NCBI RefSeq assembly: GCF_025421715.1
Contig: NZ_JAOEFC010000002.1
Location: 620,001 to 684,000, forward strand
Source: Microbacterium festucae
GTDB lineage: Bacteria; Actinomycetota; Actinomycetes; Actinomycetales; Microbacteriaceae
Direction: 5' to 3'
Length of the DNA stretch: 64,000 nt
Below the pieces are notes generated by a model, which was not told where the DNA came from, did not search any database, and worked only from the letters and a program-made list of their open reading frames with translations. Positions 28,036-35,983 of this stretch are shown here, piece after piece (positions within the stretch are counted from its first letter, which is position 1; every line of letters begins with the position of its first letter). The translations under genes and the position numbers were made by a program.

Positions 28036-28410
28036 TCAGGTGGCTTCGGAGTCGAAGGGCACCGGGGCGTTCGGGTCGAAGGTGCGCATCGGTGTGGCGG
28101 CGGTGGCCGTCACCGCGGCGGCGACCCCGGCGGCCTGCACGGTGGCCACGGGCGCATCGTCGATGAGCGCGTCGCGGATGATGCGGCGCGGGTCGTACTG
28201 ACGCGGGTCGAGCTTGCGCCACTCGATGTCGTCGTAGTCCTCGCCCATCTCCTCTTTCACGCGGTCGCGGGCCCCGTTGACCCACTCGCGCGCGCGCCGC
28301 GTGAACCGGGCGAGCATCTCGGCGTACTTCGGCAGCTTCTCGGGGCCCAGCAGCAGCGCGGCGAACACCCCGATGAGGAGAAGCTTCTCCATGTCGAGGC
28401 CGAAGAACAT
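28036..28410 (-). CDS. tatB: Sec-independent protein translocase TatB
   Basis: A 124-residue Tat component: an N-terminal membrane helix (about 6-22), the conserved hinge LLGPEKLPKYAE and an amphipathic helix, then a long charged helix and an Ala-rich tail. The GPEKLP hinge and the long C-terminal region point to TatB rather than TatA. It acts with TatC and TatA in the cell membrane to export folded proteins. The ATG at 28410 follows TAACCT by seven bases; an in-frame start 16 codons upstream would place charged residues before the helix and is rejected. Its place near mrp matches mycobacteria. Confidence 0.9.
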   Translation of the reverse strand: MFFGLDMEKLLLIGVFAALLLGPEKLPKYAEMLARFTRRAREWVNGARDRVKEEMGEDYDDIEWRKLDPRQYDPRRIIRDALIDDAPVATVQAAGVAAAVTATAATPMRTFDPNAPVPFDSEAT

Positions 28411-28417
28411 ACGCACC

Positions 28418-28423
28418 AGGTTA
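28418..28423 (-). promoter_or_regulatory. -10 element TAACCT, leaderless promoter of tatB
   Basis: Minus-strand TAACCT, seven bases, ATG. It supports 28410 as the tatB start. Confidence 0.5.
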
Positions 28424-28459
28424 CCCGTGCGCCTGCGCGTCGCCGCGCACCCCGCCACG

Positions 28460-28465
28460 TAGGCT
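28460..28465 (+). promoter_or_regulatory. -10 element TAGGCT with a short leader
   Basis: TAGGCT predicts a start near 28472, only 14 nt before the methyltransferase ATG; here a proper AGGAGG ribosome binding site lies between, so this is a leadered version of the same promoter type. Confidence 0.55.
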
Positions 28466-28485
28466 GGCCGTCAGGAGGTCAGCGC

Positions 28486-29127
28486 ATGGGCGATTACGAC
28501 GCGGTCCGCAGGTTCACCGACGAGGCGACCGTCGAACCCGACACGATCGCGCGCGCCCGGGCGGCCGCGCTCGAGATCGGGGCCGACCCGATCAGCGCGC
28601 CGGTGGGCGCGCAGTGCGCCGTCATCGCAGCGGCCACCAACGCCCTCAACATCGTCGAGATCGGCACCGGCGGCGGCGTGTCGGGCCTGTGGCTGCTGCA
28701 CGGCGCACCGCGGGCGACGCTGACCACCATCGACAAGGAGCCCGAGCACCTCGCCGCGGCCCGCTCGGCCTTCGCCGACGCCCGGGTGCCGGCCGCGCGT
28801 GCGCGGTTCATCACCGGTCGGGCATCCGATGTCCTCCCGCGCATGAACGAGGCGTCGTACGACATCGTGCTCGTCGACGCCGACCCCGAGAACGTCATCG
28901 ACTACGTCGAGCACGGCCTGCGCCTCGTGCGCGCCGGCGGCACCGTGCTCGTGCCGCGCGTGCTGGCCGGCGGCGGCGTGGCCGACCCGGTGCGTCGCGA
29001 CGCGATCACCACCGCCTACCGCACGCTCATCCAAGAGACGCAGGGCTCGCCCGCGGTGCTGGGCGCGCTGTCGATCGTCGGCGAGGGCCTGCTGCAGCTG
29101 ACGACCACCGCCATCGTCCCGCGCTGA
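28486..29127 (+). CDS. O-methyltransferase (caffeoyl-CoA OMT-like)
   Basis: A 213-residue SAM-dependent O-methyltransferase, family 3. The SAM site IVEIGTGGGVSGLWLL lies near residue 55, the acidic TTIDKEPEHL near 80, and the metal/substrate-binding VLVDADPENVIDY near 125. The ATG at 28486 has AGGAGG eight bases upstream. Mycobacteria carry a similar enzyme near tatB. The methyl acceptor is unknown. It is convergent with DUF3117 across a perfect hairpin. Confidence 0.9.
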   Translation: MGDYDAVRRFTDEATVEPDTIARARAAALEIGADPISAPVGAQCAVIAAATNALNIVEIGTGGGVSGLWLLHGAPRATLTTIDKEPEHLAAARSAFADARVPAARARFITGRASDVLPRMNEASYDIVLVDADPENVIDYVEHGLRLVRAGGTVLVPRVLAGGGVADPVRRDAITTAYRTLIQETQGSPAVLGALSIVGEGLLQLTTTAIVPR

Positions 29128-29156
29128 CGACGGCATCCGCCGCCCGGAAACGGAGA

Positions 29157-29180
29157 ACGGCCGGTCCGAAGACCGGCCGT
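29157..29180. terminator. perfect bidirectional hairpin terminator
   Basis: ACGGCCGGTC, loop cgaa, GACCGGCCGT: a perfect 10-bp stem with a stable tetraloop, centred between the convergent methyltransferase and DUF3117 genes. Confidence 0.85.
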
Positions 29181-29200
29181 CGCCGTGAATCAGAACGAGG

Positions 29201-29374
29201 TCAGGCGGCGCCGACGACCCCGCCGAGGACACTGTGCAGTTCCTTGGCCTCTTCGTCGTTGACAGAGACGACCAGGCGACCGCCACCCTCGAGCGGGACG
29301 CGGACGATGATGAGGCGCCCCTCCTTCACGGCCTCCATCGGTCCGTCACCGGTACGCGGCTTCATGGCTGCCAT
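29201..29374 (-). CDS. DUF3117 family protein
   Basis: A 57-residue protein, MAAMKPRTGDGPMEAVKEGR followed by VPLEGGGRLVVSV and a short helix. It is a strongly conserved small actinobacterial protein of unknown function, probably soluble. The ATG at 29374 has AAAGGGAG four bases upstream. It is monocistronic: the hairpin terminator follows at once. Confidence 0.93.
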   Translation of the reverse strand: MAAMKPRTGDGPMEAVKEGRLIIVRVPLEGGGRLVVSVNDEEAKELHSVLGGVVGAA

Positions 29375-29460
29375 TGGGCTCCCTTTCGTCTGAGGACTAC
29401 CTGATAAGTTTACCGGTCTTGACAGGTCGCGCTCACCCGACGGCGTAGATCGCCGTCATC

Positions 29461-30657
29461 TCAGGGGATCTGGTAGTACGTGCTCGCCAACGCATACATG
29501 TTGTAGATCCACCACCACTGCCCGAGCAGAGACGCCGCGAGCACTCCGACACGCCACCACGTCGACTTCGGCAGCGCCAGCGCACCCAGCAGCGGCACCA
29601 GCGGCACGAGCAGGCGGAAGATGCTCGACTGCGGGAAGAACACCAGCAGCAGATAGACCAGGTAGCTGGCCGACCAGAGGCGGATCTCGACGCCCAGTCG
29701 CCGCACGTGCGGCTCGAACAGCAGCACGGCCGCCAGCCCCACGACCACCAGCGCCAGCAGGATGTAGCCGAGCACCTCGGGCAGGCCCCACAGCCGGAAC
29801 CAGATCGCCGTCGCGTGCACGAACCCGTCGAAGGGCACGAACGCGGCGCCGGTGTCACCGGTCCACGAGCGGCGCCACGCCAGCTCGGTCTCGAGGTAGG
29901 CGGCGGGATCCCCCGTCGCCCAGGCCGCGATGTACTGCCACGACAGGCCCACGGCCGCGGCGAGCAGGCCGGTCAGCACGATGTGCACGATCTGCCGCAC
30001 CGGCAGCGGGTCGGTGCGCCGTCGCATCCATCGCCAGATGCCGTAGAGGGCGAGCATCAGCGCGAACGCCAGCACCCCGGGTCGCGTGTAGCCCATGAGC
30101 GGGATCAGCCCGTAGAGCCAGCCGAACCGGCGCTGCTGCACGCACCACAGCGCCAGCAGCAGCAGCAGGAGGAACAGCCCTTCGGCGTATCCCACCTGGA
30201 ACAGCGCCGCCAGCGGCATCGAGGCCAGGAAGACGACCGCCCACAGCGCCGCCGACTCGTCGAGACGCCCCCGCAGCAGGTGGTACAGCGCCAGGCACGC
30301 GCCGTAGCCGGCGGCCAGCGCCAGCAGCAGCGCGCCGACCCCGTACGAGCCGAACGGCAGGCCGATCACCCGCGCCAGCACCGGGAACAGCGGCATGAAC
30401 GCCCACTGGTTGGTGGTGACCACGCCTGCGTCGTCGAGCGGCAGGGTCGAGGGGTAGCCGTAGTCGGAGATGAACTGGTACCACTGCGCGTCCCAGCCGA
30501 GCACGAAGGTGCCGATGGTCGCGTCGGCCCCGAACCGCGACGCCGGGGTCGACAGCTCGGCGGCGATCACCAGCAGCACCGTGGTCACCGCCCGTGCGGC
30601 GAGGTAGATGAGGGCGATGCGCGCGGCGATGGGCAGCCGCGCGACGGCGGCCCTCAC
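29461..30657 (-). CDS. PIG-V-like membrane mannosyltransferase
   Basis: A 398-residue polytopic protein with about ten membrane helices. The first external loop has FVLGWDAQWYQFISDYGYP (about 49-68), the acidic motif of PIG-V-like GT-C mannosyltransferases that use polyprenyl-phosphate-mannose. It probably adds mannose to a lipid or cell-wall glycan on the outer membrane face. Its ATG overlaps the dapE stop (ATGA), so it is translated with a peptidoglycan-precursor enzyme. Acceptor and linkage cannot be inferred. Confidence 0.82.
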   Translation of the reverse strand: MRAAVARLPIAARIALIYLAARAVTTVLLVIAAELSTPASRFGADATIGTFVLGWDAQWYQFISDYGYPSTLPLDDAGVVTTNQWAFMPLFPVLARVIGLPFGSYGVGALLLALAAGYGACLALYHLLRGRLDESAALWAVVFLASMPLAALFQVGYAEGLFLLLLLLALWCVQQRRFGWLYGLIPLMGYTRPGVLAFALMLALYGIWRWMRRRTDPLPVRQIVHIVLTGLLAAAVGLSWQYIAAWATGDPAAYLETELAWRRSWTGDTGAAFVPFDGFVHATAIWFRLWGLPEVLGYILLALVVVGLAAVLLFEPHVRRLGVEIRLWSASYLVYLLLVFFPQSSIFRLLVPLVPLLGALALPKSTWWRVGVLAASLLGQWWWIYNMYALASTYYQIP

Positions 30658-31730
30658 GACGCGGTGAGCCAGGCGCGCAGGCCCTGCTCGACCGCCGTGA
30701 TCTGCTGCAGCGGCACGCGCTCCTCATCGTGGTGGGCCAGGCTCGGGTCGCCGGGGCCGTAGTTGACGGCCGGCACCCCGAGGGCCGAGAACCGGGCCAC
30801 GTCGGTCCAGCCGTACTTGGGGCGCGGCTCGGCGCCGACCGCGGCGACGAACTCCTGTGCCAGCGCGGCATCCAGCCCGGGGCGTGCACCCGCGGCGAGG
30901 TCGACGACCTCGACGTCGAACCCCTCGAGCACGTCGCGCACGTGGGCGACGGCCTCCTCGGTGGTGCGGCTGGGCGCGAAGCGGAAGTTCACCTCGACCT
31001 CGCACAGATCGGGGATGACGTTGCCGGCGACGCCGCCGCCGATGCGCACGGCATTGAGCCCCTCTCGGTACGCCAGCCCGTCGACGACGATCTCGCGCGG
31101 ACGGTAGGCGGCCAGGCGGGCGAGGATGGGCGCGGCGGCGTGGATGGCGTTCTCCCCCATCCAGGCGCGGGCGCTGTGCGCGCGCATGCCGGTGGTGCGA
31201 ACGACCGCGCGCAGGTTGCCGTTGCATCCGCCCTCGACCTGCCCGGCCGACGGTTCGCCGAGGATCGCGAAGTCGGCGGCGAACAGGTCGGGCCGGGTGC
31301 GCGCCAGCCGCGTGAGCCCGTTGAGCTCGGCCGCGACCTCCTCGTGGTCGTACCACATCCAGGTGATGTCGACCCGGGGGTCGACGAGCTCGGCGGCGAG
31401 CTTGAGCTGCACGGCGGTGCCGGCCTTCATGTCGACCGTCCCCCGCCCCCACAGGTAGGGCTCGCCGTCGATGTCGACGAACCGCGTGGGCAGGTTCTCG
31501 TTGATCGGCACGGTGTCGATGTGCCCCGCGATCGCGACCCGCTGGGCGCGGCCCAGGTGGGTGCGCGCGACGATCGTGTCGCCGTCGCGATAGACGTCGA
31601 GGTGGTCGAGCGCGCTGACGGCGGCGAAGATCGCGTCGGCCAGCGGGGTCTCGTCGCCCGAGACGCTGGGGATGTCGCAGATCGTGCGGGTGAGTTCGAC
31701 GGCGGACTGCGACAGGTCGAGCACGGGCAT
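30654..31730 (-). CDS. dapE: succinyl-diaminopimelate desuccinylase
   Basis: Binuclear zinc amidohydrolase of the M20 family that makes LL-diaminopimelate for lysine and peptidoglycan. Motifs: GHIDTVP (near 70), GRGTVDMKAG (near 95), catalytic Glu in WYDHEEVA (near 127), GEPSAG (near 158) and a C-terminal LAHHDEE His-ligand region (near 334). Length 358 fits actinobacterial DapE. The ATG at 31730 follows TAGACT by seven bases. It is divergent from dapD across a repeat-filled 628-bp gap and coupled to the mannosyltransferase. Confidence 0.94.
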   Translation of the reverse strand: MPVLDLSQSAVELTRTICDIPSVSGDETPLADAIFAAVSALDHLDVYRDGDTIVARTHLGRAQRVAIAGHIDTVPINENLPTRFVDIDGEPYLWGRGTVDMKAGTAVQLKLAAELVDPRVDITWMWYDHEEVAAELNGLTRLARTRPDLFAADFAILGEPSAGQVEGGCNGNLRAVVRTTGMRAHSARAWMGENAIHAAAPILARLAAYRPREIVVDGLAYREGLNAVRIGGGVAGNVIPDLCEVEVNFRFAPSRTTEEAVAHVRDVLEGFDVEVVDLAAGARPGLDAALAQEFVAAVGAEPRPKYGWTDVARFSALGVPAVNYGPGDPSLAHHDEERVPLQQITAVEQGLRAWLTAS

Positions 31731-31737
31731 GCCGCCG

Positions 31738-31743
31738 AGTCTA
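31738..31743 (-). promoter_or_regulatory. -10 element TAGACT, leaderless promoter of dapE
   Basis: Minus-strand TAGACT, seven bases, ATG 31730. It lies 30 nt before the first palindromic repeat unit. Confidence 0.6.
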
Positions 31744-31773
31744 CCGAGCCCCTCGCCCCGCTCCCTCTCCCCC

Positions 31774-32303
31774 GTTCACTGGCGCCTACATGTCGGATGC
31801 CGGGGCGAGAGTCAGCAACAAGCCGCGAGCGAACCCGTCAGTCCCGCGCCCACCCCTCGCCGCCCCCCGTTCACTGGCGCCCAGTTGCCGGATGCCGGGG
31901 CGAGAGGCAGCAACAAGGCGCGAGTGAACGGAGTGAGCTGCCCGAGCCCCCGAGCAGCACGACCCTCGCGACCTCCTCGCCCACCACCAGCCTGCTCATA
32001 TACCTCGCCGACCCGACTCACACACCTCCCGACCCGATTCCCTGGCGCCCAGATGCTGGATGCCGGGGCAAAAGGCAGCAACAAGCCGCGAGCGAACGGG
32101 GCGGGAGGGCCGATCCGGCGCGAACCCATCCCCGGGCTCTCCTCGTGCTCGTCGATGCTCACGTCCCCACCACCCGCTCGTCCCCTACCTGCTCGCAGCC
32201 TCCCCGACCGGTTCGTCCACCCGCACACCCCTTCCCAACCGTGTTCACTGGCGCCCAGATGTCGGATGCCGGGGCGAGAGGCCACGTCAAGGCGCGAGTG
32301 AAC
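31774..32303 (+). repeat. four dispersed 61-nt palindromic repeat units
   Basis: The dapE-dapD gap has no plausible gene. It contains four units of exactly 61 nt at 31774-31834, 31869-31929, 32037-32097 and 32243-32303, all in one orientation. Each begins near GTTCACTGGCGC and ends near GCGCGAGTGAAC, which pair over 12 bases with one mismatch; the centre is conserved too (CGGATGCCGGGGCGAGAG). The third copy has a decayed left arm (ATTCCCT). Spacer lengths are 34, 107 and 145 nt and the spacers are unrelated C-rich sequence. Confidence 0.93.
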
Positions 32304-32346
32304 GCGGGGGCGAGGGCGGGGGCGAAGCGCGCCCGCGGGGCCCCGG

Positions 32347-32352
32347 TAGCCT
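32347..32352 (+). promoter_or_regulatory. -10 element TAGCCT, leaderless promoter of dapD
   Basis: TAGCCT, ggaggc, ATG. The intervening GGAGG nearly touches the ATG, so this looks leaderless rather than leadered. Confidence 0.6.
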
Positions 32353-32358
32353 GGAGGC

Positions 32359-33303
32359 ATGAGCGAAACGCGGTGGGTGTGGGGTGCGGGTCTGGCCACG
32401 GTGGCAGCGGACGGAACGGTGCTGGACACCTGGTATCCCTCGCCGGCGGCCGGACGGGCACCGGCCGAGCCCGACACGACGGCCCTCGACGCGCACGCCG
32501 GCGTCGACGAGCGCCGCGACGTGACGGTGACGGTCGTCGTCACCGAGATCGACCTGGATGCCGCGCCGGCCTCGACCAGCGACGCCTACCTGCGCCTCCA
32601 CGCGCTCTCCCACCTGCTCGTGGCCCCGAACGACCTCGTGCTCGACGGCATCTTCGGCCACCTGCCCAACGTCGCGTGGACCAACGCCGGTCCGGTGCAC
32701 CCCGACGACCTGCCGCGGCTGCGGGCGGGGCTGCAGCGCGCCGGCATCCAGGTGCAGGGTCTGGACAAGTTCCCCCGCCTCACCGACTACGTCGTCCCCG
32801 CGGGCGTGCGCATCGCCGATGCCTCACGGGTGCGGCTGGGCGCGCACCTGGCCCCCGGCACCACCGTCATGCACGAGGGCTTCGTCAACTTCAACGCCGG
32901 CACCCTGGGCGCCTCGATGGTCGAGGGCCGCATCTCGCAGGGCGTCGTCGTCGGCGACGGCTCCGACATCGGCGGCGGCGCCTCGATCATGGGCACCCTC
33001 TCGGGCGGCGGCTCGCACCGCGTCTCGATCGGCTCGCGCACGCTGCTGGGCGCCAATGCCGGCATCGGCATCTCGCTCGGCGACGACTGCATCGTCGAGG
33101 CCGGGCTCTACGTCACCGCCGGGTCGAAGATCGTGCTGCCGGCCGAGGCGCCGCTGCATGACGGCTCGCGCCCGGTGATCAAGGGCGCCCAGCTGTCGGG
33201 TCAGAACGGCATCCTCTTCCGCCGCAACTCGCTGACCGGCGCGATCGAGGCCGTGCGCCGCGAGGGCGCCGGCGTCACGCTGAACGAGGCGCTGCACGCC
33301 TGA
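32359..33303 (+). CDS. dapD: tetrahydrodipicolinate N-succinyltransferase
   Basis: Transfers succinyl from succinyl-CoA to tetrahydrodipicolinate in the succinylase branch of lysine/DAP synthesis. The N-terminal half (about 1-140) is the actinobacterial-type DapD domain; the left-handed beta-helix (about 145-270) shows [35 protein letters not shown] and [20 protein letters not shown]. The C-terminal [18 protein letters not shown] is family-specific. Length 314 is usual. It faces dapE and would supply the substrate for DapC. Confidence 0.96.
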   Translation: MSETRWVWGAGLATVAADGTVLDTWYPSPAAGRAPAEPDTTALDAHAGVDERRDVTVTVVVTEIDLDAAPASTSDAYLRLHALSHLLVAPNDLVLDGIFGHLPNVAWTNAGPVHPDDLPRLRAGLQRAGIQVQGLDKFPRLTDYVVPAGVRIADASRVRLGAHLAPGTTVMHEGFVNFNAGTLGASMVEGRISQGVVVGDGSDIGGGASIMGTLSGGGSHRVSIGSRTLLGANAGIGISLGDDCIVEAGLYVTAGSKIVLPAEAPLHDGSRPVIKGAQLSGQNGILFRRNSLTGAIEAVRREGAGVTLNEALHA

Positions 33304-33338
33304 GCCCCGGGCGCCAACCGCCCGCGCGCCGGCGGCGC

Positions 33339-33344
33339 TACGCT
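33339..33344 (+). promoter_or_regulatory. -10 element TACGCT, leaderless promoter of ppk2
   Basis: TACGCT, cgagcg, ATG 33351: exact six-base spacing. Confidence 0.6.
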
Positions 33345-33350
33345 CGAGCG

Positions 33351-34160
33351 ATGAGCAAGCGCGTGCCGAAGAAGGTCTACGAGAGCGAACTGCGTCGCCT
33401 GCAGGCGCAGCTGGTCGACATGCAGGCGTGGGTGCAGTCGACGGGCGCGCGGATCGTGGTGATCTTCGAGGGGCGCGACGCCGCCGGCAAGGGCTCGACG
33501 ATCAAGCGCGTCACCCAGTACCTCAATCCCCGCGTCGCGCGCGTGGTCGCGCTGCCCTCGCCCACCGAGCGCGAGCGCACGCAGTGGTACTTCCAGCGCT
33601 ACGTCGACCACCTGCCGGCCGCCGGCGAGATCGTGCTGATGGACCGGTCGTGGTACAACCGCGCCGGGGTCGAGCACGTCATGGGCTACTGCACCAACGC
33701 CGAGTACCACCGCTTCCTGCACCAGGCGCCGATCTTCGAGCGGATGCTGGTGGAAGACGGCATCCTGGTGCTGAAGTACTGGTTCAGCGTGTCGGACGTC
33801 GAGCAGGAGGCCCGCTTCCGCTCGCGCAACGACGACCCGATGCGCCGCTGGAAGCTCTCCCCCAACGACGTGCTGTCGATCACGAAGTGGGAGGACTACT
33901 CCCGGGCGAAGGACACGATGATCGTGCACACCGACATCCCCGAGGCGCCCTGGCACGAGGTGGACAACGAGGACAAGCGCCGCGGGCGGCTGAACATGAT
34001 CCATCACCTGCTCTCGCAGATCCCGTGGCAGCCGGTGGAGCGTCCCGAGGTGGAGATCCCGCCGCGGCCCGCCGGCGGCAGCTACGAGCGTCCCCCGCAG
34101 GACCGCAGCGGGCTCGTGCCCGATCACGCCGCCGAGGTGGAGGCCGCCGCCCGCTCCTGA
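33351..34160 (+). CDS. ppk2: polyphosphate kinase 2 family protein
   Basis: A 269-residue PPK2 enzyme that moves phosphate between polyphosphate and nucleoside di- or monophosphates. Walker A FEGRDAAGKGSTI lies at about 39-51, the catalytic LMDRSWYNRAGVE near 98, and the lid region RFRSRNDDPMRRWKLS near 163, with a conserved WEDYSRAKDTMI after it. The single-domain length fits class I (NDP) enzymes, but the direction and nucleotide cannot be fixed from sequence alone. No operon partner. Confidence 0.93.
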   Translation: MSKRVPKKVYESELRRLQAQLVDMQAWVQSTGARIVVIFEGRDAAGKGSTIKRVTQYLNPRVARVVALPSPTERERTQWYFQRYVDHLPAAGEIVLMDRSWYNRAGVEHVMGYCTNAEYHRFLHQAPIFERMLVEDGILVLKYWFSVSDVEQEARFRSRNDDPMRRWKLSPNDVLSITKWEDYSRAKDTMIVHTDIPEAPWHEVDNEDKRRGRLNMIHHLLSQIPWQPVERPEVEIPPRPAGGSYERPPQDRSGLVPDHAAEVEAAARS

Positions 34161-34166
34161 CCGCGG

Positions 34167-34245
34167 CGCGCCCGCAGCGCGACACCGCGCCCGCGGCGCG
34201 ACACCGAGCCGCGCCGCGCCCGCGGCGCGACACCGAACCGCGCCG
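34167..34245. repeat. GC-rich short repeats between ppk2 and lldP
   Basis: Three copies of a CGCCCGC(A/G)GCGCGACACCG-type unit occur in the 100-bp gap between convergent genes. Each can fold on itself (GCGCCGCGCCCGCGGCGCG-like). It may serve as a transcription end. Confidence 0.6.
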
Positions 34246-34259
34246 CGCCGCCCCGCGAC

Positions 34260-35867
34260 TCAGCCCAGCAGACCGGCGATGAACCACGTCCAGACGCACT
34301 GGAAGGCGAGCATCGCCAGGCTGTAGCCGATCGCGGCGCGCAGGATCTCGGACTCGCGCCCCACGAGCCCCACGGCACCGGCGGCGATGGCGATCGACTG
34401 CGGCGAGATGACCTTGGCGGTGGTGCCGCCGGCGGTGTTGCCGGCCACGAGCACCGCGGGGTCGAGTCCGAGCTTGTCGGCGGTGGCCACCTGCAGCGGC
34501 GCGAACAGGGTGTTGTTGTTGACCACCGAGCCGGTGAGGAACACGCCGATCCAGCCGATGATGGGGGCGATCAGCGGGAAGATCGGGCCGACGGCCGCCA
34601 GCGCCGAACCCATGGATGCCGATCCGCCCGAGTAGTTGGCGATGTTGGCGAGCATCAGGATGACCGCGATCAGCGCGAGCGCCTGCCACAGCTCGCGCAC
34701 GGTCGCGGTGAAGGTCTCGCCGAGCCGGCGGGCCTTCAGGCGCGGCGTGGTCCAGAACGTGACGAGCACGGCCACGAGGATCGCGGTGCCGGTGGCGTTC
34801 AGCGGTGTGAACGTCCAGGCCGCCGTGACGGTGTCGCCCGCGGCGGTCTGCACGGCGCCGGTGAGGCCGGGCACGGGCACGGTCACCACCGCCCAGGCCA
34901 GCGGGCCGCCGGGGGCGAACAGCGCCTTGAACGCCGGCAGGCTCCACACCAGGATCGCCGCGGTGAGCACGTAGAACGGGCTCCAGGCGACGGCGACCTC
35001 GCGCACGGTGTGGCGTTCGACGGCGGGAGCCTCGCCGCCGCCCTCGCGGAAGATGCGCCGCGGCTGCCACACCCGGCCGAGCACGAACAGGGCCACCATC
35101 GCCCCGAGCCCGGCGCCGAGGTCGGCCAGCTCCGGACCGAGGAACCAGAGCACGCCGGCCTGGATGCCGCTGAAGACGAGGGTGACCACGAGCGTGGCCG
35201 GCCACGTCTCGCGCAGTCCCTTCCAGCCGTCGAGGATCGCCACGAGCAGGAACGGGATGAGGAGGGTGAGCGGCTGCAGGATCAGCACCATCGCCCGCGA
35301 CAGGTCGAGCACGTCGATGCCGCTGACCTGCGCGCCGACGATGACCGGGATGCCGATGGCGCCGTAGGCACCGGCGCCGGCGTTGGCGACGAGCGAGATC
35401 ATGGCGGCCTTCACCGGCCGGAAGCCCAGCTGCACCAGCAGCGCGGCGCAGATCGCGATCGGCACGCCGAACCCGGCGGCGCCTTCGAGGAACCCGCCGA
35501 AGGCGAAGCTGATGAGCAGCACCTGGATGCGCTGGTCGGGCGAGATGCCGGCGATCGAGGAGCGCACGACGTCGAAGCGGCCGCTGGCGACGGCGACCTT
35601 GTAGAGCCACACCGCCATGACGATGATGTAGGCGATCGGCCAGAGGGCGGTGAGCAGCCCGAGCAGTCCCGCGCCGGCGACGGCGGATGCCGGCATCCCG
35701 AACACCCACAGCGCGACGATCACCTGCGCGGCCAGGGCGATGAGACCGGCCCAGATGCCGCGCAGCTTCAGCACGACCAGGCAGATCAGGAAGACGAGGA
35801 TCGGGACGGCGGCCACGATGGCCGACAGCCACAGCGCTCCCAGCGGGTCGGTGCTCTCGGTCCACAT
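34260..35867 (-). CDS. lldP: L-lactate permease family transporter
   Basis: A 535-residue membrane protein with about 13 helices, of the LctP/LldP lactate-glycolate:proton symporter family. Family segments include VWLYKVAVASGRFDVVRSSI (about 86-105), FGGFLEGAAGFGVPIAIC near 123-140, and FLTGSVVNNNTLFAPLQV near 445. Length is typical. A TAGTGT at 35924-35929 on the minus strand could be its -10, giving a ~50-nt leader. No lactate dehydrogenase gene is adjacent, so it appears to be expressed alone. Confidence 0.93.
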   Translation of the reverse strand: MWTESTDPLGALWLSAIVAAVPILVFLICLVVLKLRGIWAGLIALAAQVIVALWVFGMPASAVAGAGLLGLLTALWPIAYIIVMAVWLYKVAVASGRFDVVRSSIAGISPDQRIQVLLISFAFGGFLEGAAGFGVPIAICAALLVQLGFRPVKAAMISLVANAGAGAYGAIGIPVIVGAQVSGIDVLDLSRAMVLILQPLTLLIPFLLVAILDGWKGLRETWPATLVVTLVFSGIQAGVLWFLGPELADLGAGLGAMVALFVLGRVWQPRRIFREGGGEAPAVERHTVREVAVAWSPFYVLTAAILVWSLPAFKALFAPGGPLAWAVVTVPVPGLTGAVQTAAGDTVTAAWTFTPLNATGTAILVAVLVTFWTTPRLKARRLGETFTATVRELWQALALIAVILMLANIANYSGGSASMGSALAAVGPIFPLIAPIIGWIGVFLTGSVVNNNTLFAPLQVATADKLGLDPAVLVAGNTAGGTTAKVISPQSIAIAAGAVGLVGRESEILRAAIGYSLAMLAFQCVWTWFIAGLLG

Positions 35868-35983
35868 GTCGTCGGCTGTCCTCTCACGGCGGTCACGGCA
35901 TCCGCGGTGAGGCGGCCCACGTCACACTAGCGGTTCCGCGGGGCTCCGCGGCGCGCACGCACGCGCGCGGCGCCGTTCGGGCG

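Noticed and set aside
31774..32303. CRISPR array or coding sequence in the dapE-dapD gap
   Set aside because: Spacers vary from 34 to 145 nt and units are 61 nt; the open frames across the region change composition at each repeat and have no start signal.
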